DNA from: Setophaga petechia
Lineage: Eukaryota > Chordata > Aves > Passeriformes > Parulidae
NCBI GenBank assembly: GCA_024362935.1
Contig: JANCRA010000003.1
Span: 41,415,291-41,479,290 of the forward strand
Length of the DNA: 64,000 nucleotides
Direction: 5' to 3'
Position 1 is the stretch's first letter, and the number at the start of each line of letters is the position of its first letter. The notes under the pieces are model-generated. The model saw nothing but the letters and a program-made list of their open reading frames with translations, was not told the DNA's origin and did no database searches. A program made the position numbers and the translations under genes. This document shows positions 46,353-58,630 of the stretch, in pieces.

Positions 46353-49300
46353 TACTAAGAGAAGGAGCAAGGCGGTAACAGATAATAACAAAATTTTGGT
46401 GTGTTTTGTAATACACACTCCTTGGGTGATTTCTGCATTGCAGATGAGCTGTGTGAACCTGGGGGATGATCCTCTTTTCTCTGTGTCCTGTATAGCAAAG
46501 GTCTTTCCTGAGCTGACACTACACAGAGTTTTATTTACTGTGTTTTATGCAGTACATTCAGCTTTTCCTTGGATTATGGAAAAGCAGTTGTCCTCTATTG
46601 GAGGAGCTGTTAGCATGGCAAGCTAAGGGCCATCATCCAGAGGGGATTGAGCTGACTGATACAGTTCTGTTGCAGAACTCCCAACAGGGGTGGCATTATC
46701 TGTTTTGATCTCATTTGATTAACTATTTATTTTCAGCTGTCAGGGGCTTGGTGGGGAGTGGAAATAAAATAGAAAAGAAAATACACTCCATGCACTTTTC
46801 TTTCAGATGGTAATACTGGTATTTCTTGATTTGCTTTCCATTGATGTCTGTGTATATATATCTGTAAATTTCTATGTTAAGACGCATACAGATATTTGTG
46901 TATATATGTGTGGATTTATGCTGAATGATTTTCAAATCTTCACATTTAAGATTTCAAACTTTGTGGCAGCATTTATTTTACATCTCTGTCATCCAGTTTG
47001 ATCAGCATTTTAAGCGAGAATCTGTTTTGAGAGGAGTGGACACCAGACAATTGTTCTCTGAAGTGTGCCATGCATTCCTCAGCACCTTTTTCAAATATAA
47101 GTGCCTTTCTCATCTTTCATCAGTACAATGCTATCACTGGGCAAGTGCCCAAATTTCATTTCAATGTACACAACACACCACCTCCTGATTTTAGAGATGA
47201 AGGTGCATCACAATGAGCCAGATAAGAAAATTAAAATGTCCTCCTAGCTGTGCACAACTCACGTTTCTGGCTCATACAAAATCAGGTGGCAGCAGCAGTC
47301 AAGGACTTACAGTTCTGGTGGTACCTGCAGAGGCCTTTGTGCTGCCTGTCCTGTCCTGCAGGGTTTTCCTGTAATTCTGTTTATTTTTGTTGAAAACTTG
47401 TTGTGAGATGCCAGAAGATGCAAAAAGATTTTAAAAAAGGTTCTATGTGTTCTTGTTTGTGGTAGGCCAAGACTTTGCCATTCAATCCATCTGCAGGGAA
47501 ACCTCTCTGAAGTAGAGGGAGAGTTCAGAAAGTCAGAGTAGCTCTAAAGGCTCAGTACTGAATATTAATTTTGTGGTACATGTGCACCTTGGGAGTGAAG
47601 CTGTGGGATGTCAAGTGCTGTGATACAGGGAAAGAAAATAACACAGGATTGGAAGGCAGAATAGCATTTTACCTGAGCCTTGATTAGACTAAGGAAAATA
47701 TTTGTAACCAGCTACTTTGACCCCCTTTTCTTCTGCTGTTGACTTGTTTTAGGACTGTCTGGAATGACTAGCATGTGTAGCCAGAACAAATCCAGTCAGT
47801 GGTAGGAGTGGAGGGTGTGACCACTCACTCGCAAGAGGGACCCCAGCCTGGCACAAAGCAGGGCCTGCAGAGCTGCTGGTGGGAATTAATGCTGCACCCT
47901 GTGCAACAAAGTCTTAATAAGCACTGCCCAAAAGCCTGACTGTATTCTCTGCTCACTGCCTGACGTGTGCTTGGATACCATCCAGGCCATGATGCTGCGC
48001 ATGGGGAAAAGCAAGCCCATAGTGGAGCAATTCTCTGACATGAGTAATTCTGTGAGATGTTGCTTCAGAGCCACGGTACATTCTTATGCCTGACTTCTCT
48101 TTTAGACTTTGTTAGGCAGTGTTGTGTGTGTCTGGGCCCTGGTTGTTATAGCAAAGGCCACTTAGCTCTGAAGAAGAAAGCCCTGAAGTGTAGAGTCACT
48201 AACAGAATTGCAGCAATGACCTGATGGGTGTTGTCTCAGCTCTGCCCATCCTGTGCTGAGGATCCCTCTGGCTAAATCCATTCCATATCATGTGCCCATA
48301 TAGGATGGATGCTGCAGTGCCTTGGCATCCATGACTATACACTGTGAGAATACTGCTCAAAACACCTTTCATTCCAAATTAATCAAAGGTACAGAGCACA
48401 ACAGCATAATCTCTTACTACCCCAAAAGCCGCAACCTGTTCATGCCCAAATGTAACCAGCAATCAAATACAATATCCATTCAAACATGCAAACTCGAGTT
48501 AAAATTGTCTTTTAGAAAACAGAAATCTAACACATGCACATTTTCTTGCAGGCAAGAGGGAGAGAAAAAATACAGAGCTCCTGGCCCAGTGCCAAATAAG
48601 GGTTTAAAAATTCATGCCCACCATAAGAATTTATATAACTTCTGAATAATTTATAGGCTGTGCCAATAACAAGAGGCTTCATATCTGATAGAGATTATTT
48701 AATCAATAGTAAATAGTGCAGAGAAAAAGCTGTCAAAGAAATACAGAGCATGTCAGCCTGGGCAACTTTTAACCTCTTTCCTGCCACATATATGTTCAAC
48801 CATATATGTGTATGGAAGGACATTTTGCAAGTAGGGTGGTAGCCTGGAAGGCGAATCACCAGTTCTTTTTTCTTCTAGTGGCTTTTCTTTGTTGGTCTCT
48901 TGTTCCGTAAGACAGGTCTCTTTGAAATGTAGTGAGCTTTCTAGCTCTCAAATTAATTAGTCACAAGGAGGAGCCAGTTTCTTGTGAATTATCTGCCAGG
49001 ACTACTGTGAGATGGCCCATGGTTCATCAAGGTTGTGGCAGTGCCAACCCTACCATTTGTGGTGCAGCCATTTCAGTCTGTGTTTAATGCTGGGGCAAAA
49101 CTTAAGAGAGTTTTACAACTGTTGGCACAGTAAACATCAGGACAGACGAGAACTAAAGACTTATCTGTCTTTATGTTGGAGATTCCCACCTGATATTTTA
49201 CGTCTTTGAGTGTATCTCTTTCTATATAACTGCACCTGGGTTTTGCATCTTGCTGGAGTGTATGGCTGAAGCCATGCATCTTAAAAACTAAGAAGGGCCA

Positions 49301-50949
49301 CATGGATATCTAGTCAAATTCTAGCATAGTAAAAGCTCTAGGACATTGCTCAGTGATGTGTGATGGTACCCAGTGGTACATTCAGGCTTACATAGAAGAC
49401 CAACTTGAAAACCTACTTGTTTAGGTTAAGCAAAGTTGTGCTTTATATATGTAAATGTCATATCACTTAATAAAAAATGAGTTAGTAACTGCTTCCCTAA
49501 CAGACAGCTAATTGCAAGCACTGATGGACAAACCTTCTATTGCCTGACTAAAACAATATGTGTGAATTGACTTCCATCCTAGAGCATTAGAGAGTGTTTC
49601 TTGGTAATCCTAATTTTTTTGCATTTATAATACTTACCTGAAATACTTTGTGTTTCAGCATGAGCTTTCATCTAGAGATCTCTCCATTTAACACTTTTAT
49701 AATAGTAAATACATAATTGGTGTAGCTGTTAGTATATTGTAAATTGTCCTGAGAAAACAAGAGCTGCATACCCACTAATGGGCTGCTGCAGGCAATCCCA
49801 TCTGGCAAGAATTTTAGCATTTCACACCAATTTTGCTACTGGCTAAAAGACAGTTTTTCATTCTTTACAGATCATAACTGATGTGTTTGTTTGCATTTGG
49901 GTTTTTTGTTGTTATTTTGCCAGAAGTATCTGGTAGTGCTTGGTCCTGGTGTTCTCTGTGCCAGTTAGTGTTTCTTTAACAGCATTTTTCCAGGCATTGC
50001 TCAGAGCCAGCCTGTTTCATTAGTTACAGTCCTGATTTGGAGGTAGCATGTAGCTGCCTGGCTAGTGAAGGCTCTCTGAGTTATTCCTCAAAGATCCCTA
50101 GGGCATGGGCAAACGCACCTCTTAAGAAGTTGTGGCATAGTCCTCCAGATGGAAAGGAGAAATAACCACAAAAAGTGTCCTTTTTTTATGTTTTAAGTGA
50201 TAGGACTGCAGTGCAACAGCAACCTATCTAATCATGAAGAAGTCCTTGCTGTACTGGCACTGGATAAGAATGGGACAGTACCAGTTTACAATCCCACACA
50301 CAAAGCAACTGTTGGGAATGGGAAGTCCAAGCTGATGTCAAGCATCACAGCAAAAACCAGCCTTCAGAAAGGAGCTGATGAGAACTGATGATGTACTATT
50401 TTGGCTCCTGAAAGAATAAATAAAATGAACCAAAAAGAAAGAAAAAAGCCTAGGATTATTCTAAGCTTGCATCTCTGATGATTTGTAATGGGTCATTTGA
50501 GGTTAGGAACTCAGAATCTTTTATTGAGAAGGTGGAGATGATGGGATGCAGATGGAAAGATGGTAAAAGGGATGAGATGCTGCTGGATGCAATCTCTCTG
50601 CTCATCTCCAATCAACACAATTATTTTTGTATTTAGTATTCAGCTTCTTTGCTTTTAAAGAGGAAAGTCTTTTCTCCTTCAAGCATTGAAACTCACCTAG
50701 AGATTTTTAGTTTCATGTCTTGGCTTGTAGCAGGGACATGAGAAAATAATGCAAGATGCAAACCTTGGTGTGTATGAAAGTGAGCTGCAGCCTCTGAGAA
50801 TATTTGGTATCTCCTAGAGAATATATCCAGTGAGGAAAAAGTAATTGAGACTTTATTTTTAACATACACTTGCCTTCATATTGAGTTGCAGAGCCCTGCT
50901 GTTTTCTGGCTTTTTCAGTGTCCTCACAGGCAAAGGGGAAATTGGGGAG
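46353..50949. other. Intronic DNA between exons A and B, second part
   Basis: No exon seen. TG/TA-rich simple sequence occurs near 46846-46910. The stretch 48330-48770 is low in CpG and contains an open frame (48322-48645, +) of no recognisable product; it reads more like a non-coding element than a protein. Confidence 0.5.
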
Positions 50950-51065
50950 ATAGCATGGAGTAGAAGGCACAAGGGACCACAGGTGCTAATCCCAGCTCTG
51001 ATACTGGGTGACTGTGGCCTGGACAAGTCACTTGGCTTCACAGTTCCCTATCAGTAAAGAAAAGG
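50950..51065 (+). mobile_element. MIR-like SINE, best copy in window
   Basis: ATAGCATGGAGTAGAAGGCA, GCTAATCCCAGCTCTGATAC, GGTGACTGTGGCCTGGACAA and GTCACTTGGCTTCACAGTTC, then ATCAGTAAA, match MIR in order from its tRNA-derived 5' part through the core (TAGCATAGTGG, AATCCCGGCTCTG, TGTGACCTTGGGCAAGTCACTT, CAGTTTCCTCATCTGTAAA). The order and spacing are good over about 110 bp. Not confirmed by alignment. Confidence 0.8.
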
Positions 51066-54000
51066 AGGTTAACGCTTGTCAAAACTTGTTTCTCTCATGT
51101 GAAATGCAAGGATTGGAAGAGTTAGGGTGTGTCCAGAGCATCCAACATGTGAGAGCTAGGTGCTCTTGCAGAGTCTTTTGTCCTAACATAGCTCCTGTCT
51201 GTATGATCACAGCATGTAGTGTGCACACTGCCTGCCAGACACTGGGTCTCTCCTTTCCCTGAACCTTCTTGCAATGGTTGTTGCAGGAGGTGTCACATGT
51301 ATTCACAGGTTTTCTTACGTTTTTACCATGGGAAGAAAGACTGATGCTGTTAATCTTACATAGACAGAATAAAAAACTCCCAAAACTTCATTCACCTGTA
51401 AGTTGCTTTTCATCTCTAAATGTAATAGGAGAGAAGTTCTGGTTACTGTTCTGGGATTTTCGGAACTTGCTTGCTTTCTTAGAATAAATTGGAAAAGTAG
51501 TACTATAATGAAGTGAAAACCTGTCATACCTGGGAAAGATAAAAGGAAAGGGAGACTCATGAAAATGCTTCTTAGTGTTTTTCTTCCCTACAGGCTAGAT
51601 GTTATTTACCTTCTCCCAGATCCTCCAAGAGCTGGTATTAGCATACTTCCAATCCTGTAGCACTTTGCCAAAGTAAAGAAATTTAGATGCTGATGTGAAC
51701 ACAGAAGATTTGGATTCTTTTCTGTGCCATGGATTCAGGAAAGATGTAGTGTCTGTATGCCTTATTTTCCAACCCAGGGAATAACATTCTTCCTTTCCTT
51801 TGCTTTTTCTGTTTGGCTTTTCAGAGTGTTTATTCTCTTCTTCTGTAAAGTCATAGGCACACTCTCACACACACAGATGGGTAGACACAGATATGCAGCA
51901 CTTAGTGGGGTTTGTGTAGCTATCCAGTGGTGCTTAGAACCAGTGCAACACTTGGAAATGTTTAAACCCCTCTTGTCGGCCTGTTTGGAAAGAACAAGTG
52001 TACTACTACTGTGCCATGTCATGTGCCAGCAGAATGTTGGCTTGCACAGAGATAGGGGCAGGTGCTGAATTATGCCCTTGTTTAACAGAAAATCTCCTGG
52101 CTGGGGGCTCTCCTAAAAAAACGCACAAGGTACTGGAGGGAATAGGGCTGGCAGATAACAACCTGAGCTCACAAATCCTAGCTGCAGCTTAGCCACATAG
52201 TGCTTGTGGAATGATCCCTGCAGCATTTCTTTCTTGCACTCAAGCACTGAGGAATGTGTTTGTCGTCCTTCTCACTCATGTCACGTTGGGGGCTTTGTCA
52301 GATCAGAATACATCGTCTCTCGTGCTTCTCTGTGTCCCTTGACTTGTCATAGGCACAAATCTTTTTCAAATGCTCTCCCCTGTTAATTTCCATTATTATA
52401 TCTAGTGCTTCTAGGTGGCAAGCAAAAAATGAATAACCTTGTAAATGTTCCCTGTCTTTCAATTTGTTTTATTTTTCATACAACGTGTCAGTGCATTTTT
52501 GTTGAGTGTTTTTAATAAGATGAAGTTGATGAAAATAAATTGCTTCACAGTTCCTGCTGTGGGTGACAGAAATGCTGGGTCTGTATTTTTCAAAAACTGT
52601 TTGTTTGAAGCCAGTGTGGAGGGTGTTCTGTATCTGTAACTGCAATCATCTTTGTAAGATATCTCCCAGAAAAAGAAAACAGCCAGCAATTTGAATTTGG
52701 GGGGCAAGATGCACTGCTGTATCCAGCTTCTTCTGGGCACAGTGAGTCATCAAGCTGTCAAGAAGAATTTTAGGACTGATTCTGTGCCAGAATTTGGTCT
52801 GCCATATTGGATAGTTAGCCAGATCTGTCTCTAATATGACAGGGAGAATGAATTCTGCAGCAAACCTTCTTACCAGACTGTCTGTTAGCCAAGGCTTAGG
52901 AACCAAGGATTGGGACTTGACAGTGTGGACACCCCAGTGGCCATGGCTGCTGCATATCAGCTTTCTTCTGCGTTGGAATGACTTGCTCAAAAAATGTCAT
53001 GTCTATATACAGTGCTCTCCAAATTACCAGGGTGTACCCAGCAGACAGTTGGGCAACTACCCATCTGTTTGGAAAGAAGATAACCCACACATTTTAAATG
53101 GGATTTTCAAGTTAAGATTTTTCTCTTTTTTAACTGATTTTAATTTTAAAAAGTCAGTATTCCTATGTTTCTTGTAACTGTTTTGACTTTGATCAAAAAA
53201 TGCAAAAGTACAATTTTAATTCCCTCAAGTTTATGATTTTATGGTTTTGTCCATTTTTTGTACTTATTTAACTGGCAAAACAATACCAGTGTCTGTCTTT
53301 CTGTAAGGCGGGGAAGTGCTTTCTCCTTCTGCTAGCTGGGAGCTGACACATGGAAATTACACAGGAGATAATGATGGACCAGGAGCTCAGGTCCCACTTT
53401 TGCAACTTCAAGGTTAATGCCATTATCATTGAGCAAGCTTTACTTTCCTCACAACTGCTTTTAGTCCTTCTATTGTCTTAGTTTTTTGGAAACATTGAAA
53501 CAGGGCTAATTAAGACCCCCGATTTATATTAATCTTCCCCACTTTTTATTTCAAATTCAGAAATTTCCTTGGAGATTATGCTGCTTGAGGTACAGAAAAT
53601 TTTGACAGTATCCTGGATTAATTATTCTTCATTGTCCATTCAAATTTGAGGAGTTGGATTAATTCTGGTAGTAAAAGTATTATGCTGTAAAGCAGACGGT
53701 TGAGGGATCATGCTGCACATAGGGTTCAGCGTGGTCTGCTGCACTGTTGGGAGGCAGGGACTAAGTACCACTCAAACTTGTTTGTTTTTAAAAGATTCCA
53801 TTGATGGTGTTCCTGCCGCTTCCCGGGGAAAACTGTCACTCCCACTATTAGGCAACATTTCCAGAGATTGATACAGTTTTCCTTTGCTTGGCTGCCTTTC
53901 ATTAGCCCTATTTAAAACAGCAACGCGGTCCATCCATGGCAAGTTCTTTCCTTCCAGAGGGTTTCACTCTTTACTCTATGACTGCCAGGAGTGCTGTATG

Positions 54001-54600
54001 AGGTCAGGAGTTTCCTCTCCTGCTCCTAGGCCCCCTTTATGCCACATGTATTCACTCAGGGTCACATTTTTCACCTGTGAGTTGCAAGGCCAGGCAGCTG
54101 CTCCAGCCAATCACTGCTGTTCAGCACCAAAAGCTAAGCTTTTATATAGACTGCACATACATGTAGTTATTTGTTTGTTTGTTTTTTAATAATGTGCATT
54201 GTTCACCTTTTCTTAATTCATTCTGGTTTGTTGACATCTGTCTGGTTCTGTTTATAAATGAATTGTCAGCTTGGTTAAAAGACCTGAGGCTTCTAGGTAC
54301 AGAGTCTTACTCCACTGTAGCTTTGAGACCTGCTGTGGAAGCTTATACTTGATTATTCTCTGCTTCCCATCCTGGTCTTTGGAGTAATTTTTAGCTTCCT
54401 GATTAGGTTTTGCTATGCAATTGGACACTGAATCCAACAACGGTAGGTCTGAAGTTTGCAGAACCACTGTTAAACATATTAATAACTCCTGATTTTAAAA
54501 TTCCAGTTTGCTTCCACTGTTATTTCTGGAAGTGTTCCCCTTGGCTACTAGGGGTGTTTGTCTATAACTGTGTGAGTGTGAGGGGGTTGGTGTGATCATG
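51066..54600. other. Intronic DNA before exon B, no other feature
   Basis: Nothing is supported here apart from a short (TTTG)n at about 54169-54187. Open frames such as 51724-52068 and 52836-53177 have no recognisable product. Confidence 0.55.
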
Positions 54601-54780
<180 letters not shown>

Positions 54781-57359
54781 ACAGCCATTTCCAGTGGGAG
54801 TTCCCTGCTACAATAAAGGGATCTTACCTTGATACTTTTAATTTTAAGTAACTGGTGTTGTAAAGCTCTAAAAGCATTGGGTAAAGTGCTGATGTATTTT
54901 TGAATTCTTGTCCATGTGTGAGACAGTGTACCAGTCACAGACAGACTTCTCATGGAAAAGACTGTCTGTCATTTTTCACTGGAGAAGAATTAATTTGCAG
55001 GGAAGGCTTTAAACAGGAAAACCAAAACCACCGAGAAAAAAGAATTTCATTTCCATAATTTTTGTGGCACTTAGTAATAACTAAGAACTCCATACACTGT
55101 ATCTAAATGAATCCCTGAAGAAACCTGGGACAAATGCAAATACAGAAAAGTCATTTTATGGTTCCCTTCAGTTTTTGGAAACCTGCTGGCTTTTGGCAAC
55201 CTTTACTGAGTCCCCTCTGGGTATTTGAGTCACTGTTGCCTTTAATTTCCTTTCCAGTAGGGAAGAATTTTCTTACTGACTCCATCATATTATTTAACCA
55301 TGGAGTGTGGTTTAACCTGTGCTTTCAGGTACTGTTTTATATTGGACCAGTTTCTCTTTCATCTTCAGCAAGTTAAGATAATTTAAATTATACTGAAATC
55401 AAGTTGTTGCAATCAGTCTGAGCACAAGAGTTTCTGTACAGCTACTGACCCATAACTGCCTGCTCATTGCTCACAAATGCAGCTCCTTGCATTTGGATTG
55501 GCTGGGGGAGAACATTTACATTTTATGTCTGCATGGCTGCTTCTCCAAAGCCAGAGCCAGCCACAGATCCCCCACTCCAGGAGGCCAAGGGCCACTCAGA
55601 GGTACTGCAGTAGCTGGATTTGCATAATCACTGTGTGCTTACTTCTCAGTAGCCATACAGGGATTTTATGTACCCCCAGTTCTGTGCTGAAAACTCACAA
55701 ACCAGATGGCCACAGTGAAAATGGATGTTTAAATATTTAACTTGGTCTTCTAGCCCCCTCCCCCTACATCTCTGAGTCATTTCAGCAGGAAACTGTGATC
55801 TGTAGGAGAACATATTTCTAATAAATGAAAAGGGAAAGAAGAGCCTTTCTTGAGGATATATTAAGAAGAGTATACTGTATAAGAAGAGTATAGCAGCACA
55901 CTCTTAGCAGAAGAGGCAGTTCAGAGGTGGTGGGTCTGGGTGAGAAGGTCCTGAGGACAATGCCTACCTGACACAGGAAGGGTTACAATAGTCAGAGAAA
56001 TTCCCAAAGAAGCCAAGAGCAGGTTGTATGCCCTAACTAGAGGATCTAAGTTTTCTCTGTCGGCAGTGACCTCTGACCAGTTTTATTCTGTGAGTTCCAC
56101 AGTTTTTCCTCCCTGCTATTCAACTACACTGAGTGATCACAACCTCCTTAGAACCAGCATGCTCCTTGGCAGGTTGTAGACCTGTTATTTTTCACATACA
56201 CTGGGCAGTGCAACCACAGGTGGATTGCATACATACATGTTTCTCTTTCCTACTTGGCTTAATACTTAAGGAATCCAATCCAACAACACTCAAAAATATT
56301 TAAGTACAGCTGAAGAGAAATTATTTACACTTCCAAATGAATATTCCAGAGGAATCAGAATCTCCATTGGGAGAGAAGTTCCTACTAAAACATGCACATA
56401 CATGCTAGTCCTTTGGACTTGTTGTGGATCCCTCTGGATCTGGGAGACTTTAATAAACTGAGGATCATGGTGAGGCCATCAGACAGACTAGCACCTCTGT
56501 AGGTTTAATACTGTGTGATATTTTCTAGACAGATGCATGTCTATCTTGAGGAATCCATTTTCCTCTGTTAAATATACTGGATTGTGGGCAGTAGTCTCAT
56601 TGGACAGTAAATCCCATTCCTTGCTAACTCCCACCTGACAAGCATCTAGTGCTGGCTAAGTTAGCAGTAAATCATAAGCTCTGCCTCCAGGTCACTCTGT
56701 GTGGTCCGTGGTTTATTCTGTGCTGTATTCTGGACAGTTATCAGAAAATCAGAGCATGCATAAATATATGTGTGAGTGTAAAACTTAATGTGCTTTCCTA
56801 AGCAACGAAGCCTGACCTTGTCCTGTCGTGGGGCAGTGAAATGACAAATCATCTCATCAGCCAGGTTATCCAGTTATGACCACATTGAAAAATGAAAGCT
56901 TCTGCTTTGCTTAATGACTAAATGTGAGTGCCTCCAGCCTACTGGCAGAATAGATTGATAGCCTGGTGTCCCCAGACCCATATAATAGTCCCATCTTCTT
57001 CCTGTACATCCCAAAACACTGGGAAATACCTGTAGCTTACTTTAACAGCAGCATGTAACCACATTCAGCATTCACTGAATGCATTGGTACACCAGCCTTC
57101 CTGAACCAAAGATTCAGAAAGGATTCACCAGTCCCCCTCCCATCAGTAAAAAGCTTCTGCTGCTACTGTGTGGAGAGATCACCTTTGTCTGACAGGTATT
57201 TTCAAACAAGCAGCTGAGAAAAGGAAGCAGAATAGGTGTGGAGCTTGTGTCTGTTCTTTATTTTAAAAATGTGCTTCCTGTTCTTACTTTATTTACTGGA
57301 AGCAGAGTTGCAATATTTGGTGAGTTTCACTCTGTGGTGCAGTCACTTACAGGGTTTTG
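54781..57359. other. Intronic DNA after exon B
   Basis: No exon recognised. The next expected kinase exon (Cys-His-Arg-Asp-Leu-Lys) was looked for and not seen. An 18-bp-period duplication of TAAGAAGAGTATA occurs at 55862-55874 and 55880-55892. Confidence 0.55.
55862..55892. repeat. Short duplication, 13-bp arms
   Basis: TAAGAAGAGTATA occurs twice with an 18-bp period. Likely slippage. Confidence 0.85.
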
Positions 57360-57984
57360 TGGTGCAGGCTGGCCGTGGGGGAACGCTTATGGGTAAGGCA
57401 CTGTCGGGTTCTCCGAGGGCTTTTGCGTGGACACGGCACGGTGCCACGCCAGGGACCCAGGACGAGTGGCACCACGCAGGGACATCACATGGGATCTGCG
57501 CTACCTCGCTGCCTTCTCCGAGCTGGCGAGCGCCTGGCTCCGTGATGCAGCGTTGCTGCTTCTCCTCCCAGCCCTTCCCTGCGCTCCCCGGGCTCCACAC
57601 CGCGCTGCAGTGCCTGGAGCGGCCGCGCCGAGCAGGGAATGAATGGCACAGGGCCTGAGCTTCCCCGGACATCCATGTGAGGCCATCCCAGCTTGGGAGG
57701 TTCTCTTTGGACATAACCGATGGGTTTGCCTAAGCTGCCATTCACCTCGTACTGGGTGTCTGCTCTCCTACATTCTGGGCTTTCTGGGTACCTCCGCTGG
57801 GTGCCCCGAACCAGCAGCCCCTTTTGAATGCGGGGCATTCAGCCCCTCTCTGCTGCTTGGGTGCCCGGCTGTGTTCCCTGCGGGGATCCGTGTGTGAGCG
57901 CCCCGGGGCGGGGTGCCAGGCTCTCTCGCTCGGTTTCCTGGGGAAGAGCCCGTTCCCTGTGTCTGTGGGGAATGCTGCAGCGCC

Positions 57985-57996
57985 GGGCGGGGCGGG
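57985..57996 (+). promoter_or_regulatory. Double GC box (SP/KLF type)
   Basis: GGGCGGGGCGGG, two overlapping GC boxes, 15 bp before the first inverted CCAAT box. Confidence 0.65.
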
Positions 57997-58010
57997 CTGC
58001 CGGCCGCCTC

Positions 58011-58050
58011 ATTGGCTGGGCGTGACATCACCGGCGAGAGCCGCCATTGG
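58011..58050 (-). promoter_or_regulatory. Two inverted CCAAT boxes with CRE-like and YY1-like sites
   Basis: ATTGG occurs at 58011-58015 and 58046-58050, 35 bp apart, a spacing seen in NF-Y-type promoters. TGACATCA at 58023-58030 is one base off a CRE palindrome. CCGCCATTGG at 58041-58050 also contains a YY1-like core. The cluster fits a TATA-less CpG-island promoter. Function is inferred from motifs only. Confidence 0.5.
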
Positions 58051-58125
58051 CGCCGCGCGGCCCCTGCCCCGCCGCGCGCCCGCGGCCTGGCCCGGCTCCG
58101 CTCCGCCGTCTGCGGCTCGCGAGCT

Positions 58126-58400
58126 GACAAATAAAAATATGATTACAGAAAATGCCCCGTGGCAAACCTTATTATGGCTTCAGAGATAACAGATAATGCC
58201 AATTACTGCGCGGGGCAGTGGTGACATTGAGAGGAAATCCCCTGCGGTAATGAGCAGGGAGGTGATTATTTCATTTTATTTTTATTTTGGTTGCGTTTCA
58301 TTCTGTGTTTCTATTTTTTATTTATTTTTTTTCCCCTGAGCGCGTACAAGAGGGGTTAAGGCAGGTTCTTTATGAATATTGATAAATGACAATTACGAGG
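58126..58400. promoter_or_regulatory. AT-rich block inside CpG island, candidate conserved element
   Basis: GC content drops abruptly for about 270 bp within the island. It contains homeodomain-type words: TAAT at 58194-58197 and ATTA at 58202-58205 as an inverted pair with a 4-base gap, GGTAATGAGC, GACAATTACG near 58388-58397, and a long T-rich stretch at 58262-58335. Such blocks in CpG islands are often deeply conserved developmental elements, but conservation was not tested. Confidence 0.4.
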
Positions 58401-58439
58401 GCCCTTTCTGCTCGCCTTGCCCGGGGCTGTGCTTGTTTG

Positions 58440-58463
58440 AGCGGAGCCGGGAAAGGCTCCGCT
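58440..58463. repeat. GC-rich hairpin, 9-bp perfect stem
   Basis: AGCGGAGCC and GGCTCCGCT flank a 6-base loop GGGAAA. It lies in the second half of the CpG island. Confidence 0.8.
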
Positions 58464-58565
58464 GGATGGAGAGTGTCCATGGTGTGTGCTGCGTGGGCAC
58501 GGGCATGTGTCACTCGGAGGGCTGGCGACAGCAATTACAGCCTGCCTTGGCTTTGCCTCGTGTTC

Positions 58566-58587
58566 TTCCCTCCGTGCCGGGAGGGAA
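58566..58587. repeat. Second hairpin in CpG island, 8-bp perfect stem
   Basis: TTCCCTCC and GGAGGGAA flank a 6-base loop GTGCCG, about 100 bp after the first island hairpin and with the same loop length. Confidence 0.75.
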
Positions 58588-58630
58588 AGGCTCCCCACAA
58601 AACAGCGCTGCAAGATTTCACAGCGCTGCT

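Larger units (their letters stand above)
57360..58630. promoter_or_regulatory. CpG island, the only one in the window
   Basis: CpG dinucleotides are dense here (for example about 10 in 57371-57480), against very sparse CpG elsewhere in the window. GC content rises sharply at 57985-58125 and the island resumes after 58400, so an AT-rich block is embedded in it. The island sits in the intron after exon B. Promoter-type sites cluster at 57985-58050. It could be an internal or antisense promoter, or an intragenic island with enhancer function; direction cannot be read from sequence. Open frames inside it are probably by-products of high GC. Confidence 0.85.

Noticed and set aside
57768..58189. 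Overlapping 120-codon frames on both strands in the CpG island
   Set aside because: High GC removes stop codons; the Arg/Ala/Pro-rich products are typical artefacts. A transcript may exist but a protein is not supported.
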